A stretch of 64,000 nt of DNA from Ga0077530 sp035565975. GTDB lineage: Bacteria; Pseudomonadota; Alphaproteobacteria; Rhizobiales; Hyphomicrobiaceae. The stretch spans positions 35,313-99,312 of the forward strand of contig DATMRT010000096.1 in the NCBI GenBank assembly GCA_035565975.1, written 5' to 3'. The translations under genes and the position numbers were made by a program. The notes under the pieces were generated by a model. The model was not told where the DNA came from, made no database searches, and saw only the letters and a program-made list of their open reading frames with translations. Positions 33,770 to 42,066 of this stretch are shown here, one piece after another (the first letter of the stretch is position 1; every line of letters starts with the position of its first letter).

Positions 33770-34636
33770 TCAGAGATCGAACAGGCGCCCGTAACCCGCA
33801 ATCCTCGTGCGCACGCCTGAAAGCCGCAAGCAGTGCCATAGACTGATCTGGTTCGCTGAGAGCACGGGACGTTTCAAGTCCTGCTCGAGGGCATCGAGAA
33901 TGCCGACGCACCGAAAGCCTGTTCCTGCAATAAGGATGCCGTCTGCTTCAGGCGGGCAAGTCGCTCGGATCTGCTCGTAGAGTGGCTCGATTTCCTGCTC
34001 GAAGCCCATGCCTCGCGGGTACAACTCGCTCGGCGGCAGGTCGCGCCATTTGGGACCGGGGTCGTAGCGCAAGTGCGCCGCCGGCGCGTAGCCATGATCG
34101 GTATAGTAGCGAACGCCGGCCTCTACGGTGTCATTGCCGAACCAGGGCGGAAGCACGAGGAAGGGTCGTCGAACGCCCGAAGCGCTGAGCGCCGCGAGGC
34201 TGTCGAGGCCGTTGGTCGTGACCGCGGCGCTCGAGCCAAGCGCATCGGTGAGGGCCAGGACCATGGCCTCGTCCCATCCCTTGCCGCCGACGATGCTGCT
34301 CGACGAGTGGCCGATGGTGACGGCCGAAAGCCGCATGGCGCCGAACTGCCGACACCCGCGGATGAGGTCGGGATGAAGCTCGACCTTCGTTCGAGCTTCA
34401 TCCCAGCGTGCCCAAGGCGCACGTGCCGTCACGCGGGCGGCGTGGACGGACACGTTCGGGGGCAGCATGGCCCACCACTCGGCTTCCGGCACGGCCTCGT
34501 TGCCGACGATGAACATGCCGATGCGGGCGTCCGTGCCCCAGTTGTCCTTCTGTGCCAGCAACGTATTGCTCCGATGCTTCGAAGCCGGCCGGAACGGCGC
34601 CTCACGGGCTTTGGCCGCTCGCGCTTGCCGGCGCAA
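33770..34636 (-). CDS. Asp/Glu racemase superfamily protein (maleate isomerase / arylmalonate decarboxylase-like)
   Basis: 288 residues. The fold pattern RIGMFIVGNEAVPEAEW, ITIGHSSSSIVGG-like loop, AVTTNGLDSLAAL and GTGFRCVGILDALEQDLKRPVLSANQISLW matches the maleate cis-trans isomerase/arylmalonate decarboxylase group. Maleate isomerase needs two Cys, one in each half. Here the second half has Cys (FRC), but the first-half position is in a serine run (GHSSSS), so only one catalytic Cys seems present, as in the decarboxylases and some one-Cys relatives. The start overlaps the TRAP permease gene by 35 bp; the first ~35 residues are basic and may not be translated. Confidence 0.75.
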   Translation of the reverse strand: MRRQARAAKAREAPFRPASKHRSNTLLAQKDNWGTDARIGMFIVGNEAVPEAEWWAMLPPNVSVHAARVTARAPWARWDEARTKVELHPDLIRGCRQFGAMRLSAVTIGHSSSSIVGGKGWDEAMVLALTDALGSSAAVTTNGLDSLAALSASGVRRPFLVLPPWFGNDTVEAGVRYYTDHGYAPAAHLRYDPGPKWRDLPPSELYPRGMGFEQEIEPLYEQIRATCPPEADGILIAGTGFRCVGILDALEQDLKRPVLSANQISLWHCLRLSGVRTRIAGYGRLFDL

Positions 34637-36734
34637 CCGTTCTGCCCTGTCTTGTGAGGTACTGGTAGGCGATCAAGGCACCGCCGACGCCAAGTCCCGC
34701 AAAGTCCGTCCATATCTGCGGCACGACCAGCAGGATGGCCGCTACGATTGCCACGGCGCGCTGCCACATCGGCATCCAGGCGACCAGATATCCGTGCAAG
34801 CCGGCGGCAAGGAGGCCGATGCCCAGGCAGGCGATGACAAAACGCCAGATGATGTCCGGCCACTCGCCGATCATGAGCAGCGCGGGATCGTAGACGAACA
34901 TGAACGGCACAATGAACCCTGCCGCGCCCACGCGCATGGCTGCCCAACCTGCATCCCAGACGTTAGCCTTCGCAAGCCCGGCCGCGGCAAACACCGCAAG
35001 CGCGATAGGCGGCGTAATCGCCGAGAGGATGGCGAAGTAGAAGGCGAACATGTGCGCTGCCGGCGTGACGACGCCCATTTTCACCAATGCCGGAATGAGC
35101 AACGCCGCCATGAGGATGTAAGACGGGGTCGTTGGCAGGCCCATGCCGAGAACAATGCCGGCTACTGCCGTGAAGACAAGCGCCAGCAGGAGGATCTCCT
35201 GCGAGATACCGACGACCCACTGCGTGAACACGATGCCGAAGCCCGTCAGTATCGTGATGCCGATGACGATACCCGCGGCCGCACAAGCGATCGCGACTGG
35301 GAGGGTGTTCTTTGCACCGTCGATTAAGGCGCTGACGATCGGACGCCATTCGATCTTGAGATAGACGGTATGACCGCGCACCGCCCAGACCCACAGGCTG
35401 ACCACAGCGAACGAAATCGCGAATTCGGCCCATGGGCCAAGACCGAAGATACTCGGGATGATCTCCGGCACTCCCGGCACGATGAGCGGCAATGCGACAA
35501 GGAGCGGGAGCGCGTACATGACGACGGGGCCGAACCAGGCGACAGGGAAGCACAATAGCGTTCCTGTAAGCGCGGCAAGTGGCGCACTATAGCCCGCGTA
35601 CATGACGAACAGGATCGAGCAGACTGGAATGAAGAGATGCCCCCGGCGGCGCAGCACCTCGCGCATGACCGGCAGCTCCGAGCGCGGGACGCCGAGAAGG
35701 CCGAGACGCTTCGCCTCGAAATGCACGGCGGCGAAGCACGCCACGTAGTAGAGAACAGCCGGAATGGCGGCCCAGATGACGACCTGCGCGTAGCTGACGC
35801 CCTGGAACTCGGCCATCACGAACGCTGCAGCGCCCATGATCGGCGGCATGATCTGGCCGCCCGTGGAAGCCGTCGCCTCGACCGCAGCCGCGAAGGAGGG
35901 CCGGAAGCCGGTGCGCTTCATGAGCGGAATGGAAATCGGGCCATCGACCATGACGTTCGCGACGGCCGAGCCGGAGATCGTGCCGAAGAGCGATGAGGAG
36001 ACGACCGAAACTTTTCCAGGCCCGCCTGCCGTGGCGCCGGTGATGCCCATGGCGAAGTCCATGAAGAGCTGGCCCGTGCCGGTGCGCTCCATGAAGGCGC
36101 CGAAGAGCACGAAGATCATCACGTAGGATGCGGAAACAGCGATCGATTGGCCGAAGATGCCCTCGGTCGACAAATAGAGCTGATCGATGAAGCGGATCGG
36201 CTCGATGTTCGTGAAGAAGAAGCCGTAGATGAAGAAGGCTACGCACGTCAGCGACAGCGCAAGGCCGAGGACGCGCCGCGTCGCTTCGAGCACCAGAAGA
36301 ATGAGCGTTATGCTGAGGACGATGTCCGGCCAGGTCATATCATCGACGTAGATGATCCGCTCGATGATGTAGTCGTAATAGACGAAGATGTAGCCGATCG
36401 ACACGATCGTTGCTGCGATAAGCAGCCAGTCCAAGAGGCTCGGCTCGCCCGTTTTTCTCTCGTAATCCGCGCGCTCCTCGGGCGTCAGCATCTCGAGCTG
36501 CTCGTCGGTGCGGGATTTCATCCGGTACCAAAGGAAAGTCAGGACCATCGCGAACATCAGGTGGATGCCGCGGAATATGTAGTCGGTGGGGGGACCGCGG
36601 AAGACCTCGCGCAGCGATGGCGAGATGAAGTCCATCGGCGGGATGATGACGTAGATATGATAAAGCGCCATTGCCAGAGCAACGGCGGCCGTGAGCTGGC
36701 GCGGCAAATTCCGCGCGGCCGTGCTCGCTGTCAT
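34602..36734 (-). CDS. TRAP transporter fused permease (TAXI type, 4TM+12TM)
   Basis: 710 residues, about 16-18 helices. The N-terminal part (residues 1-150) corresponds to the small DctQ-like subunit, and the rest to the large DctM-like subunit. Signatures include FVLFGAFMERTGTGQLFMDFAMG, GGPGKVSVVSSSLFGTISGSAVANV, ATASTGGQIMPPIMGAAAFVMAEF and GMGLPTTPSYILMAALLIPAL. It forms a secondary transporter with the periplasmic binding protein encoded upstream. Confidence 0.94.
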   Translation of the reverse strand: MTASTAARNLPRQLTAAVALAMALYHIYVIIPPMDFISPSLREVFRGPPTDYIFRGIHLMFAMVLTFLWYRMKSRTDEQLEMLTPEERADYERKTGEPSLLDWLLIAATIVSIGYIFVYYDYIIERIIYVDDMTWPDIVLSITLILLVLEATRRVLGLALSLTCVAFFIYGFFFTNIEPIRFIDQLYLSTEGIFGQSIAVSASYVMIFVLFGAFMERTGTGQLFMDFAMGITGATAGGPGKVSVVSSSLFGTISGSAVANVMVDGPISIPLMKRTGFRPSFAAAVEATASTGGQIMPPIMGAAAFVMAEFQGVSYAQVVIWAAIPAVLYYVACFAAVHFEAKRLGLLGVPRSELPVMREVLRRRGHLFIPVCSILFVMYAGYSAPLAALTGTLLCFPVAWFGPVVMYALPLLVALPLIVPGVPEIIPSIFGLGPWAEFAISFAVVSLWVWAVRGHTVYLKIEWRPIVSALIDGAKNTLPVAIACAAAGIVIGITILTGFGIVFTQWVVGISQEILLLALVFTAVAGIVLGMGLPTTPSYILMAALLIPALVKMGVVTPAAHMFAFYFAILSAITPPIALAVFAAAGLAKANVWDAGWAAMRVGAAGFIVPFMFVYDPALLMIGEWPDIIWRFVIACLGIGLLAAGLHGYLVAWMPMWQRAVAIVAAILLVVPQIWTDFAGLGVGGALIAYQYLTRQGRTVAPASASGQSP

Positions 36735-36782
36735 TGTGTGTTTCCCGCCCCGAGGGTCTTCTTGGTGAGAATATATGATGAT

Positions 36783-36803
36783 GGGGCGGCCATCGGCCGC
36801 CCC
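36783..36803 (-). other. Intercistronic stem-loop in the TRAP operon
   Basis: A perfect 9-bp stem GGGGCGGCC (36783-36791) / GGCCGCCCC (36795-36803) with a 3-base loop, in the 90 bp gap between the binding-protein gene and the permease gene. No T-run follows on the minus strand. Such hairpins often protect the abundant binding-protein mRNA or act as partial terminators. Confidence 0.6.
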
Positions 36804-36824
36804 GCAGGCTTCAGGTGGACGCGC

Positions 36825-37772
36825 TTACTTAATGGCGCCCTTTTCCTTGTACCACTTCGTCGCGCCGGGATGGAAAGGCACGCCAATGTCCTGCGCCATG
36901 ATCTCCGGCGTCAGACCGCTGACCCCCTTGTAGATCGCCGTCATGCCGTCCTTGGCGCCGAAGATGGCTCCCGTCATCTTGTAGACGGTGTCCTCGGGCA
37001 GCGAGCAGGCCGCGATGACGTGGGTGTAATAGCCGATCACCTGCACGTCCTTATCCTGCTTCGGGTATGTGCCCTTGGGGATCGTCACGAGCTTGTAGGC
37101 CGGGTTGATCTTGCGCATGGGCTCGTAGATCTCGGCCATGTCGATGAGCTTCATGTCGCGCGCCGAGGCGAGGTCCATGAGCGAGCTCGCCGGGATGCCG
37201 GTGCCGAGCCCGAAGGCGTGCATCCGGTTGTCCTTCATCTGCTCGACGCTGTCGGTGTAGCTGTTGGTGAAGCTCGCCTTCACGTCGCTATAGGTCATGC
37301 CCGAGACGCGCAGGACATGGCGCGTGATCAGCTCGCCCGTGTTGCCTTTGACCTGCGTGGCGACGCCCTTGCCCTTGAGGTCTTTGATCGTGTTGATGCC
37401 GGCATCGGCATTCACTGCGAGCTGGAAATACTGCGGGTAGAGCGTCGCGACGTTGCAGACCTTGTCGTGCTTCTTGTTGAGCGGCGCTTCGCCTGTGCCG
37501 TTGTAAGCATCGGCGGTCGAGATCGTGTTGCCGAAGCCGATCTCGGCCTTGCCCTCTTGGATGGCGCGGACGTTGGCGATGCCGGCGCCGGGAAGCGACT
37601 GGACCTTGAGATCGGGGATGGATTTTTCAAAAGCATCTTTGAGCTGGCCGCCGAGCGGTACCCAGAAGCCCGCCTGCGGTCCTGTCATGAAACGTACGTC
37701 AGCCGCACTGGCCGCGTTGCCGAAGCCGAGCGCAAAGGTGATTGCGGCCGCGGCGACGTGAGAAATGCGCAT
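36825..37772 (-). CDS. TAXI family TRAP transporter solute-binding protein
   Basis: 315 residues with a signal peptide (AAAAITFALGFGNAASAADV). Typical TAXI features: FMTGPQAGFWVPLGGQLKDAFEK, AEIGFGNTISTADAYNG, LKGKGVATQVKGNTGELITRHVL and a C-terminal VPFHPGATKWYKEKGAIK. A ribosome site GGGAGGATAAGA leads the ATG. It delivers the ligand to the permease encoded 90 bp downstream. The ligand is unknown; TAXI proteins often take up small acids. Confidence 0.95.
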   Translation of the reverse strand: MRISHVAAAAITFALGFGNAASAADVRFMTGPQAGFWVPLGGQLKDAFEKSIPDLKVQSLPGAGIANVRAIQEGKAEIGFGNTISTADAYNGTGEAPLNKKHDKVCNVATLYPQYFQLAVNADAGINTIKDLKGKGVATQVKGNTGELITRHVLRVSGMTYSDVKASFTNSYTDSVEQMKDNRMHAFGLGTGIPASSLMDLASARDMKLIDMAEIYEPMRKINPAYKLVTIPKGTYPKQDKDVQVIGYYTHVIAACSLPEDTVYKMTGAIFGAKDGMTAIYKGVSGLTPEIMAQDIGVPFHPGATKWYKEKGAIK

Positions 37773-38029
37773 TCTTATCCTCCCAAGGGGGCTAGGTTTC
37801 TCTGAAAATCAGCAGCAACAAACCACCTGGCGGGCCGACCATGGGTGGCCTGTCCGTGTCAGACGGCTCGGCATTTCACTGCTGGGCATCTTTTATTGAG
37901 GAATACCGACTTGTTGCAAGGGCGCGTCGGCATGAACCTCATGCAAATTCGGTACAATGATTTTCACGTCGGCAGCGCCCCGCGATCTGGGAGCGCCCTG
38001 CTCGATCGTCAAACAGTCGGATTTCAATA

Positions 38030-38115
38030 TGGTGCGGTCGAGAGGACTCGAACCTCCACGCCTTGTGAGCGCTACCACCTCAAGGTAGTGCGTCTACCAA
38101 TTCCGCCACGACCGC
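38030..38115 (-). tRNA. tRNA-Leu (GAG)
   Basis: On the minus strand: acceptor GCGGTCG/CGACCGC, D arm with GG in the loop, anticodon stem CTACC/GGTAG around TTGAGGT (anticodon GAG), long class II variable arm (CGCTCACAAGGCG), and T arm with TTCGAGT. The discriminator A and CCA are encoded. The large variable arm and GAG anticodon identify leucine. Confidence 0.97.
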
Positions 38116-38193
38116 ACGGGAACGCGGGATAAAAATGGCCGGGCCGGCTTTCGCGCGGCGGCCACCCCTCCTCGTTCGCCGCAGGTGGGTATC

Positions 38194-38239
38194 AGACCGC
38201 CCCAGGCTTTGCAAGTCCTGGGGCACACGAGGGCGGTCT
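38194..38239 (-). terminator. Nested inverted repeat downstream of hydrolase gene
   Basis: Two nested pairs: AGACCGCCC (38194-38202) with GGGCGGTCT (38231-38239), and CCCCAGG (38200-38206) with CCTGGGG (38217-38223). No T-run follows on the minus strand. It lies about 50 bp past the stop of the alpha/beta hydrolase gene, so a terminator is plausible but not proven. Confidence 0.4.
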
Positions 38240-38288
38240 TCTCGGCTGTCTTAGCGAGCCGGCGCGTGGGTTATAGACGCTGACGGTC

Positions 38289-39200
38289 TCAGTCGAGGTT
38301 CAGGACCTCCAGCAGCGCCGCCGTGTAAGCCGCCGGCTGCTCGTACATCACCCAGTGGCCGGCGTCCGGAATAGTGCGCGTGACGAGCTCGGGATGGCCC
38401 TCGCGCAGCACGTCGTAGCGCGCTTCGACCGACGGCCAGGCCGTCTGATCCTCCGCTCCCCAGATGGCGCGCACCGGAACCGCGACCTCCGGCAGCTTCA
38501 CGCGGATCTCGTCCGTGCGGGCGAAGGGCCGCGAGCGGAAGCGCGCACGGCGGATGTTCTCGGACTGCAGATAGACGGCGAGCGGGTCGATGCGGTCGTT
38601 CTCCTTGAACATGAGGATCTCGAGGAGGCGGCGGTGCACGCCCATGCGCTCCTCCTCGCTCATGCCGGCACGCTCCTTCGGGAAGTCGATGCCCGGTCCC
38701 TGGGGCAGGCCGAGCGCGGCGCAGCCTGTGATCGTGAAGTCCGAGACCCAGTCGCCGAGGCGCACCATGGCATGCGTCGAGACGTGTGCGCCGAACGAGA
38801 AGGCGACGACGTGCGCGCGCCGCTCGCGCGGAATGAGCGACTTCAGTCCGGAGGCGACGGCCTCGCCGCTGCTCTCGGGTGTGTGCGGGTGAGCGGGCAT
38901 CGCGCTGTCGCCGAGACCGGGCAGATCGATGGCCCACACTTCGTAGCGCTGCTTGAGCGCCGGGATCTGCTTGATCCAGTGCGTCCATGAGCCTGAGCCG
39001 CCATGAGCCAGCACGACAGGCCGGCCGCGGCCCCAGCGGCGCCAGACGAGCTGGCCGTCGCCGCACGGCGTCGTGACCACCTCGGCGTCGGCTGCGACGG
39101 CCGCGACGATATCGGCCGGTGGCTTGCCGCTCCGCGCAAGTGTTCCAATCGGGTCGTCGAGAGGGGAGGTTTGCGCGCTGGCGGCCGGGGTCGTGCTCAT
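38289..39200 (-). CDS. Alpha/beta hydrolase
   Basis: 303 residues. Oxyanion loop VLAHGGSGSWTHW, nucleophile elbow VVAFSFGAHVS (Ser in AFSFG), acid in WGAEDQTAW and His in IPDAGHWVMYEQ give a complete triad. There is a cap region near residues 170-235. No signal peptide. Downstream of a second alpha/beta hydrolase gene (39 bp gap), so the two may act in one pathway. The substrate cannot be told; epoxide or ester-type activity is possible. Confidence 0.85.
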   Translation of the reverse strand: MSTTPAASAQTSPLDDPIGTLARSGKPPADIVAAVAADAEVVTTPCGDGQLVWRRWGRGRPVVLAHGGSGSWTHWIKQIPALKQRYEVWAIDLPGLGDSAMPAHPHTPESSGEAVASGLKSLIPRERRAHVVAFSFGAHVSTHAMVRLGDWVSDFTITGCAALGLPQGPGIDFPKERAGMSEEERMGVHRRLLEILMFKENDRIDPLAVYLQSENIRRARFRSRPFARTDEIRVKLPEVAVPVRAIWGAEDQTAWPSVEARYDVLREGHPELVTRTIPDAGHWVMYEQPAAYTAALLEVLNLD

Positions 39201-39239
39201 GTGTCTCCGCTTGGTGTTCGGTGCATTGGTGTGTCCGGC

Positions 39240-40172
39240 TTAAGCCACGCCCGCGATTCCCTGCGGCAGTGGATTGCCGGCGATGAAGGGCTCCACGAGC
39301 GCCATGAAATCGTTGAGCCGGTCGTGGTGGACCCAGTGGCCGGCGCGCTCGAAGCGGGCGACCGTTGCGCTCTTGAAGTGCTGGATGCGCCCGTCCTCGC
39401 GCGGGTCGGACGCCCAGCTCTCCTTGCCGTAGACGAGCAGCGTCGGACACGTGATGCGCGACCAGAGGCGCTCGAGATCGCTCAGGGAAAGGTCGTCCGG
39501 CGGCCAGGAGCGGACGTAGTTGTCGAACTTCCAGCTGTAAGTGCCGTCCTCGTTCTGGTTGACGCCGTGGACGGTGAGGTGCCGCGCCTGCTCGGGTGAG
39601 AGGTGCTTGTTCTCCTCATGCATGCGCGCGTAGGCGTCCTCGATGGTCGGATAGCGGCGCGGCAGGCGCCCCGCAAGCTTGCGCTGGTCCTCGATCCATG
39701 TGGCCATGCGCTGCTCGATGGGTTTGCCGTAGCGCTCGGCGTATTTCTTCGGCGACGGCCCGAGGCCTTCGATCGCGACGAGCCGCGCGACGTTCTCCGG
39801 ATGGATGCCGGCGTAACGCAGCGCGATGTTGCCGCCGAGCGAGTGCGCGACGATGGTCACCGGCGCCAGCTTGAGCTGATGGATGAGCTGGGCGAGATCG
39901 TAGATGTAGCCGATCATGCTGTAGGTGCCGGTGCGCGACCATTCGCTGTCGCCGTGGCCGCGCAGGTCCGGCGCGATGACATGCCAGTCCCGCCGGAGGC
40001 GTTCGGCCACCCAGTCCCAGTTGCGGCAGTGATCGCGCCCGCCGTGCAGCAGGATGAGCGGCGGCGCGGCGCTGTTGCCCCAGTCGACATAGTGCAGGCG
40101 CAGGCGCTGCGAGAAGAATATGCGCGACGTCGGGCCAGGCGCTTGCAGGGCACTGTTCGGCGAGCTGTCCAT
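39240..40172 (-). CDS. Alpha/beta hydrolase
   Basis: 310 residues. LILLHGGRDHCRNWDWVAERL, nucleophile elbow VAHSLGGNIALRY, acid in VYGKESWASDP and His in FERAGHWVHHDRLNDF. The triad is complete and the cap domain spans about residues 145-225. It is not a close copy of the neighbouring hydrolase: the elbow and cap differ. It is first in a two-gene leftward unit; function unknown. Confidence 0.87.
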   Translation of the reverse strand: MDSSPNSALQAPGPTSRIFFSQRLRLHYVDWGNSAAPPLILLHGGRDHCRNWDWVAERLRRDWHVIAPDLRGHGDSEWSRTGTYSMIGYIYDLAQLIHQLKLAPVTIVAHSLGGNIALRYAGIHPENVARLVAIEGLGPSPKKYAERYGKPIEQRMATWIEDQRKLAGRLPRRYPTIEDAYARMHEENKHLSPEQARHLTVHGVNQNEDGTYSWKFDNYVRSWPPDDLSLSDLERLWSRITCPTLLVYGKESWASDPREDGRIQHFKSATVARFERAGHWVHHDRLNDFMALVEPFIAGNPLPQGIAGVA

Positions 40173-40392
40173 GGGAGCGCGTTGTCTTTCGATCGGATCG
40201 TCGTCGAGTCCGCCCAGGTCCGAGAGCGGCGCCGGGCGAATTTCAGCATCAGGAATAGGGTGTTCGCAGGCGCAACATCAAGCCAACGGCGGCTGGCGTC
40301 AACCTCCGGACCTGCATCCGAGACCTGCGGGGTTCCTGAGACCGGAACCGGGCGTGGCTGGCCGCGTTGGGCAATCAGCAGGAGGCGCCGCC

Positions 40393-40569
40393 ATGGCAGG
40401 ACACGAAACCATCGAAAATCATGAAACCCCGGAAACGAGAACGACGGTAGAAGCCCGCCAGGGCGATCGCCGCAGGATGAATCTGCGCGTGCTTCTTATA
40501 TCGTTGGTTCTGGCGGTCATCGTTCTCGCGGCGCTTTATGCGTTCGTCTATCCGTTTCCGGAAGTCTAG
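40393..40569 (+). CDS. Small single-helix membrane peptide
   Basis: 58 residues. GGAGG lies just upstream of the ATG at 40393. Residues 1-28 are charged and rich in Glu, Thr and Arg. Residues 31-53 form one hydrophobic helix (LRVLLISLVLAVIVLAALYAF), and the chain ends YPFPEV. Topology is likely cytoplasmic N-terminus. No family recognised. It precedes a small HTH gene by 75 bp. Confidence 0.6.
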   Translation: MAGHETIENHETPETRTTVEARQGDRRRMNLRVLLISLVLAVIVLAALYAFVYPFPEV

Positions 40570-40644
40570 TCGTCGATACATATTGAGCCCTCGACTCTTC
40601 GGGCTATGCTCTCCGGCAGCGTAAATGATCCGGGGAACTGTGCC

Positions 40645-40947
40645 ATGGCGATTACCGGGCCCTTGTGCCGCGCCGCTCGTGCGCTGATTCAATGGTCGCG
40701 TGAGGAACTTGCGGCGGATAGCGGCGTGAGCATCGAGACGATTGCCGATCTCGAGATGGGGCGCGCGGTGCCGTCCGCGGAGGCGCTGAGCCGCCTCCGG
40801 ACGGCGCTCGAGGAAGGTGGCGCCGTATTCATTCCCGAGAACGGGGCGGGCGGGGCCGGTGTAAGACTGAAGTTCAACAGCCGCGATGTCCGCGCGATCA
40901 ACCGCCTCGAAGGGGAGGGCGGTTCCATTGGCGAGGACGACGTCTGA
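40645..40947 (+). CDS. XRE-type helix-turn-helix protein
   Basis: 100 residues from the ATG at 40645. CRAARALIQWSREELAADSG followed by VSIETIADLEMGRAVPSAEALSRLRTALEEGG is a compact XRE-family HTH (residues 7-60). The C-terminal 40 residues are Gly/Arg-rich with no domain recognised. Likely a DNA-binding regulator of unknown target; it converges with the YbhR-like gene. Confidence 0.75.
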   Translation: MAITGPLCRAARALIQWSREELAADSGVSIETIADLEMGRAVPSAEALSRLRTALEEGGAVFIPENGAGGAGVRLKFNSRDVRAINRLEGEGGSIGEDDV

Positions 40948-40952
40948 TATCT

Positions 40953-42065
40953 CTACTCGAGCCGGCGGCGGAAGAGCCAGGCGGCGGCGCTGAGCGTGAA
41001 GAGCGCGATGAGGGCGAGCGGCATCGTGTTCCGCGCAATCTCGCTCAGCGGCAGGTCCTTCAGGAAGACGCCCTTCACGATCACGAGGAAATAGCGGAGC
41101 GGATTGACGAGCGTGATCGGCTGCAGCCATTCGGGCATGTTCTCGATGGGTGTTGCAAAGCCCGAGAGCAGCATGGCCGGCACCAGGAACAGGAAGGCGC
41201 CGAGTATGGCCTGCTGCTGCGTCTTCGAGAGCGCCGAGATGAAGAGGCCGAGGCCGACGACCGATCCGAGATAGAAGATCGCGCTGCCGTAGAGCAGCAC
41301 CAGCGATCCCCGCAGCGGCACGCCGAACACGAAGATCGCCGCCAGAATGTAGATCGTAATATGGAATGTGCCGATCAGCATCGGCGCGGCAAGCTTGCCG
41401 ATGAGGATCTCGTGCGTCCTGAGCGGTGAGACCATGAGCTGGTCGAACGTGCCGAGCTCGCGCTCGCGTGCAATCGAGAGCGCGGTGACAACGAGGCCGA
41501 TGAGCAGCGCGATGCTGGCGACGAGATTGGGCACCATGAACCACTGGTAGATGAGGTTCGGGTTGAACCAGTTTCGCGCGACGACGCTCACGGCTGCGGT
41601 CGCTGCCCTTTGGCCTGCGGGCGTATCCGCTGCAAGCGTCGCGACGATCTGATTGAGATAGCCGCCGACGATCTGCGAGGCATTCGAGCGCCGGCCATCG
41701 AGGATGATCTGCACGTCGGCGGGACGGCCTGCCTCGATGTCGCGCGAGAACGTAGGGCCGATGTGAACCGCGGCGATGACGCGCTGGCGGTCGATCGCGT
41801 CGTGAAGCGCCGCTGGGGTTTGCGCGAAGGTGATCCTTCGGAAGGTCGGCGCGCCTTCGATGCGCTGGACGAGCTCGTATCCCCATTTTCCGCCGTCGCG
41901 GTTCAGCACAAGGAGGTCGACGTTGCGCACTTCGAGCGTCGCCGCATAGGAGAACACGAGGAGCTGGACGATCGGCGGGCCGATCAGGATGGCGCGGCCC
42001 TTGGGATCGCGCAGAACGGCGAGCAGCTCCTTGATGATGAGGGCCTTGAGCCGTGTCCACCACAT
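40953..42065 (-). CDS. ybhR: ABC-2 type exporter permease (YbhR-like)
   Basis: 370 residues from the ATG at 42065, one base after the stop of the upstream permease gene. The N-terminal helix (IIKELLAVLRDPKGRAILIGPPIVQLLVFSYA) and the large periplasmic domain are as in YbhR/YhhJ. Five more helices close the protein, including LSIARERELGTFDQLMVSPLRTHEILIGKL, the coupling region. It pairs with the next permease as a heterodimer driven by the YbhF-like ATPase. Confidence 0.9.
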   Translation of the reverse strand: MWWTRLKALIIKELLAVLRDPKGRAILIGPPIVQLLVFSYAATLEVRNVDLLVLNRDGGKWGYELVQRIEGAPTFRRITFAQTPAALHDAIDRQRVIAAVHIGPTFSRDIEAGRPADVQIILDGRRSNASQIVGGYLNQIVATLAADTPAGQRAATAAVSVVARNWFNPNLIYQWFMVPNLVASIALLIGLVVTALSIARERELGTFDQLMVSPLRTHEILIGKLAAPMLIGTFHITIYILAAIFVFGVPLRGSLVLLYGSAIFYLGSVVGLGLFISALSKTQQQAILGAFLFLVPAMLLSGFATPIENMPEWLQPITLVNPLRYFLVIVKGVFLKDLPLSEIARNTMPLALIALFTLSAAAWLFRRRLE

Positions 42066-42066
42066 G

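Noticed and set aside
40375..42063. Long minus-strand frame of 562 codons over the YbhR-like gene
   Set aside because: Its product is arginine-rich with no domain pattern; the overlapping frame encodes a clear ABC-2 permease.
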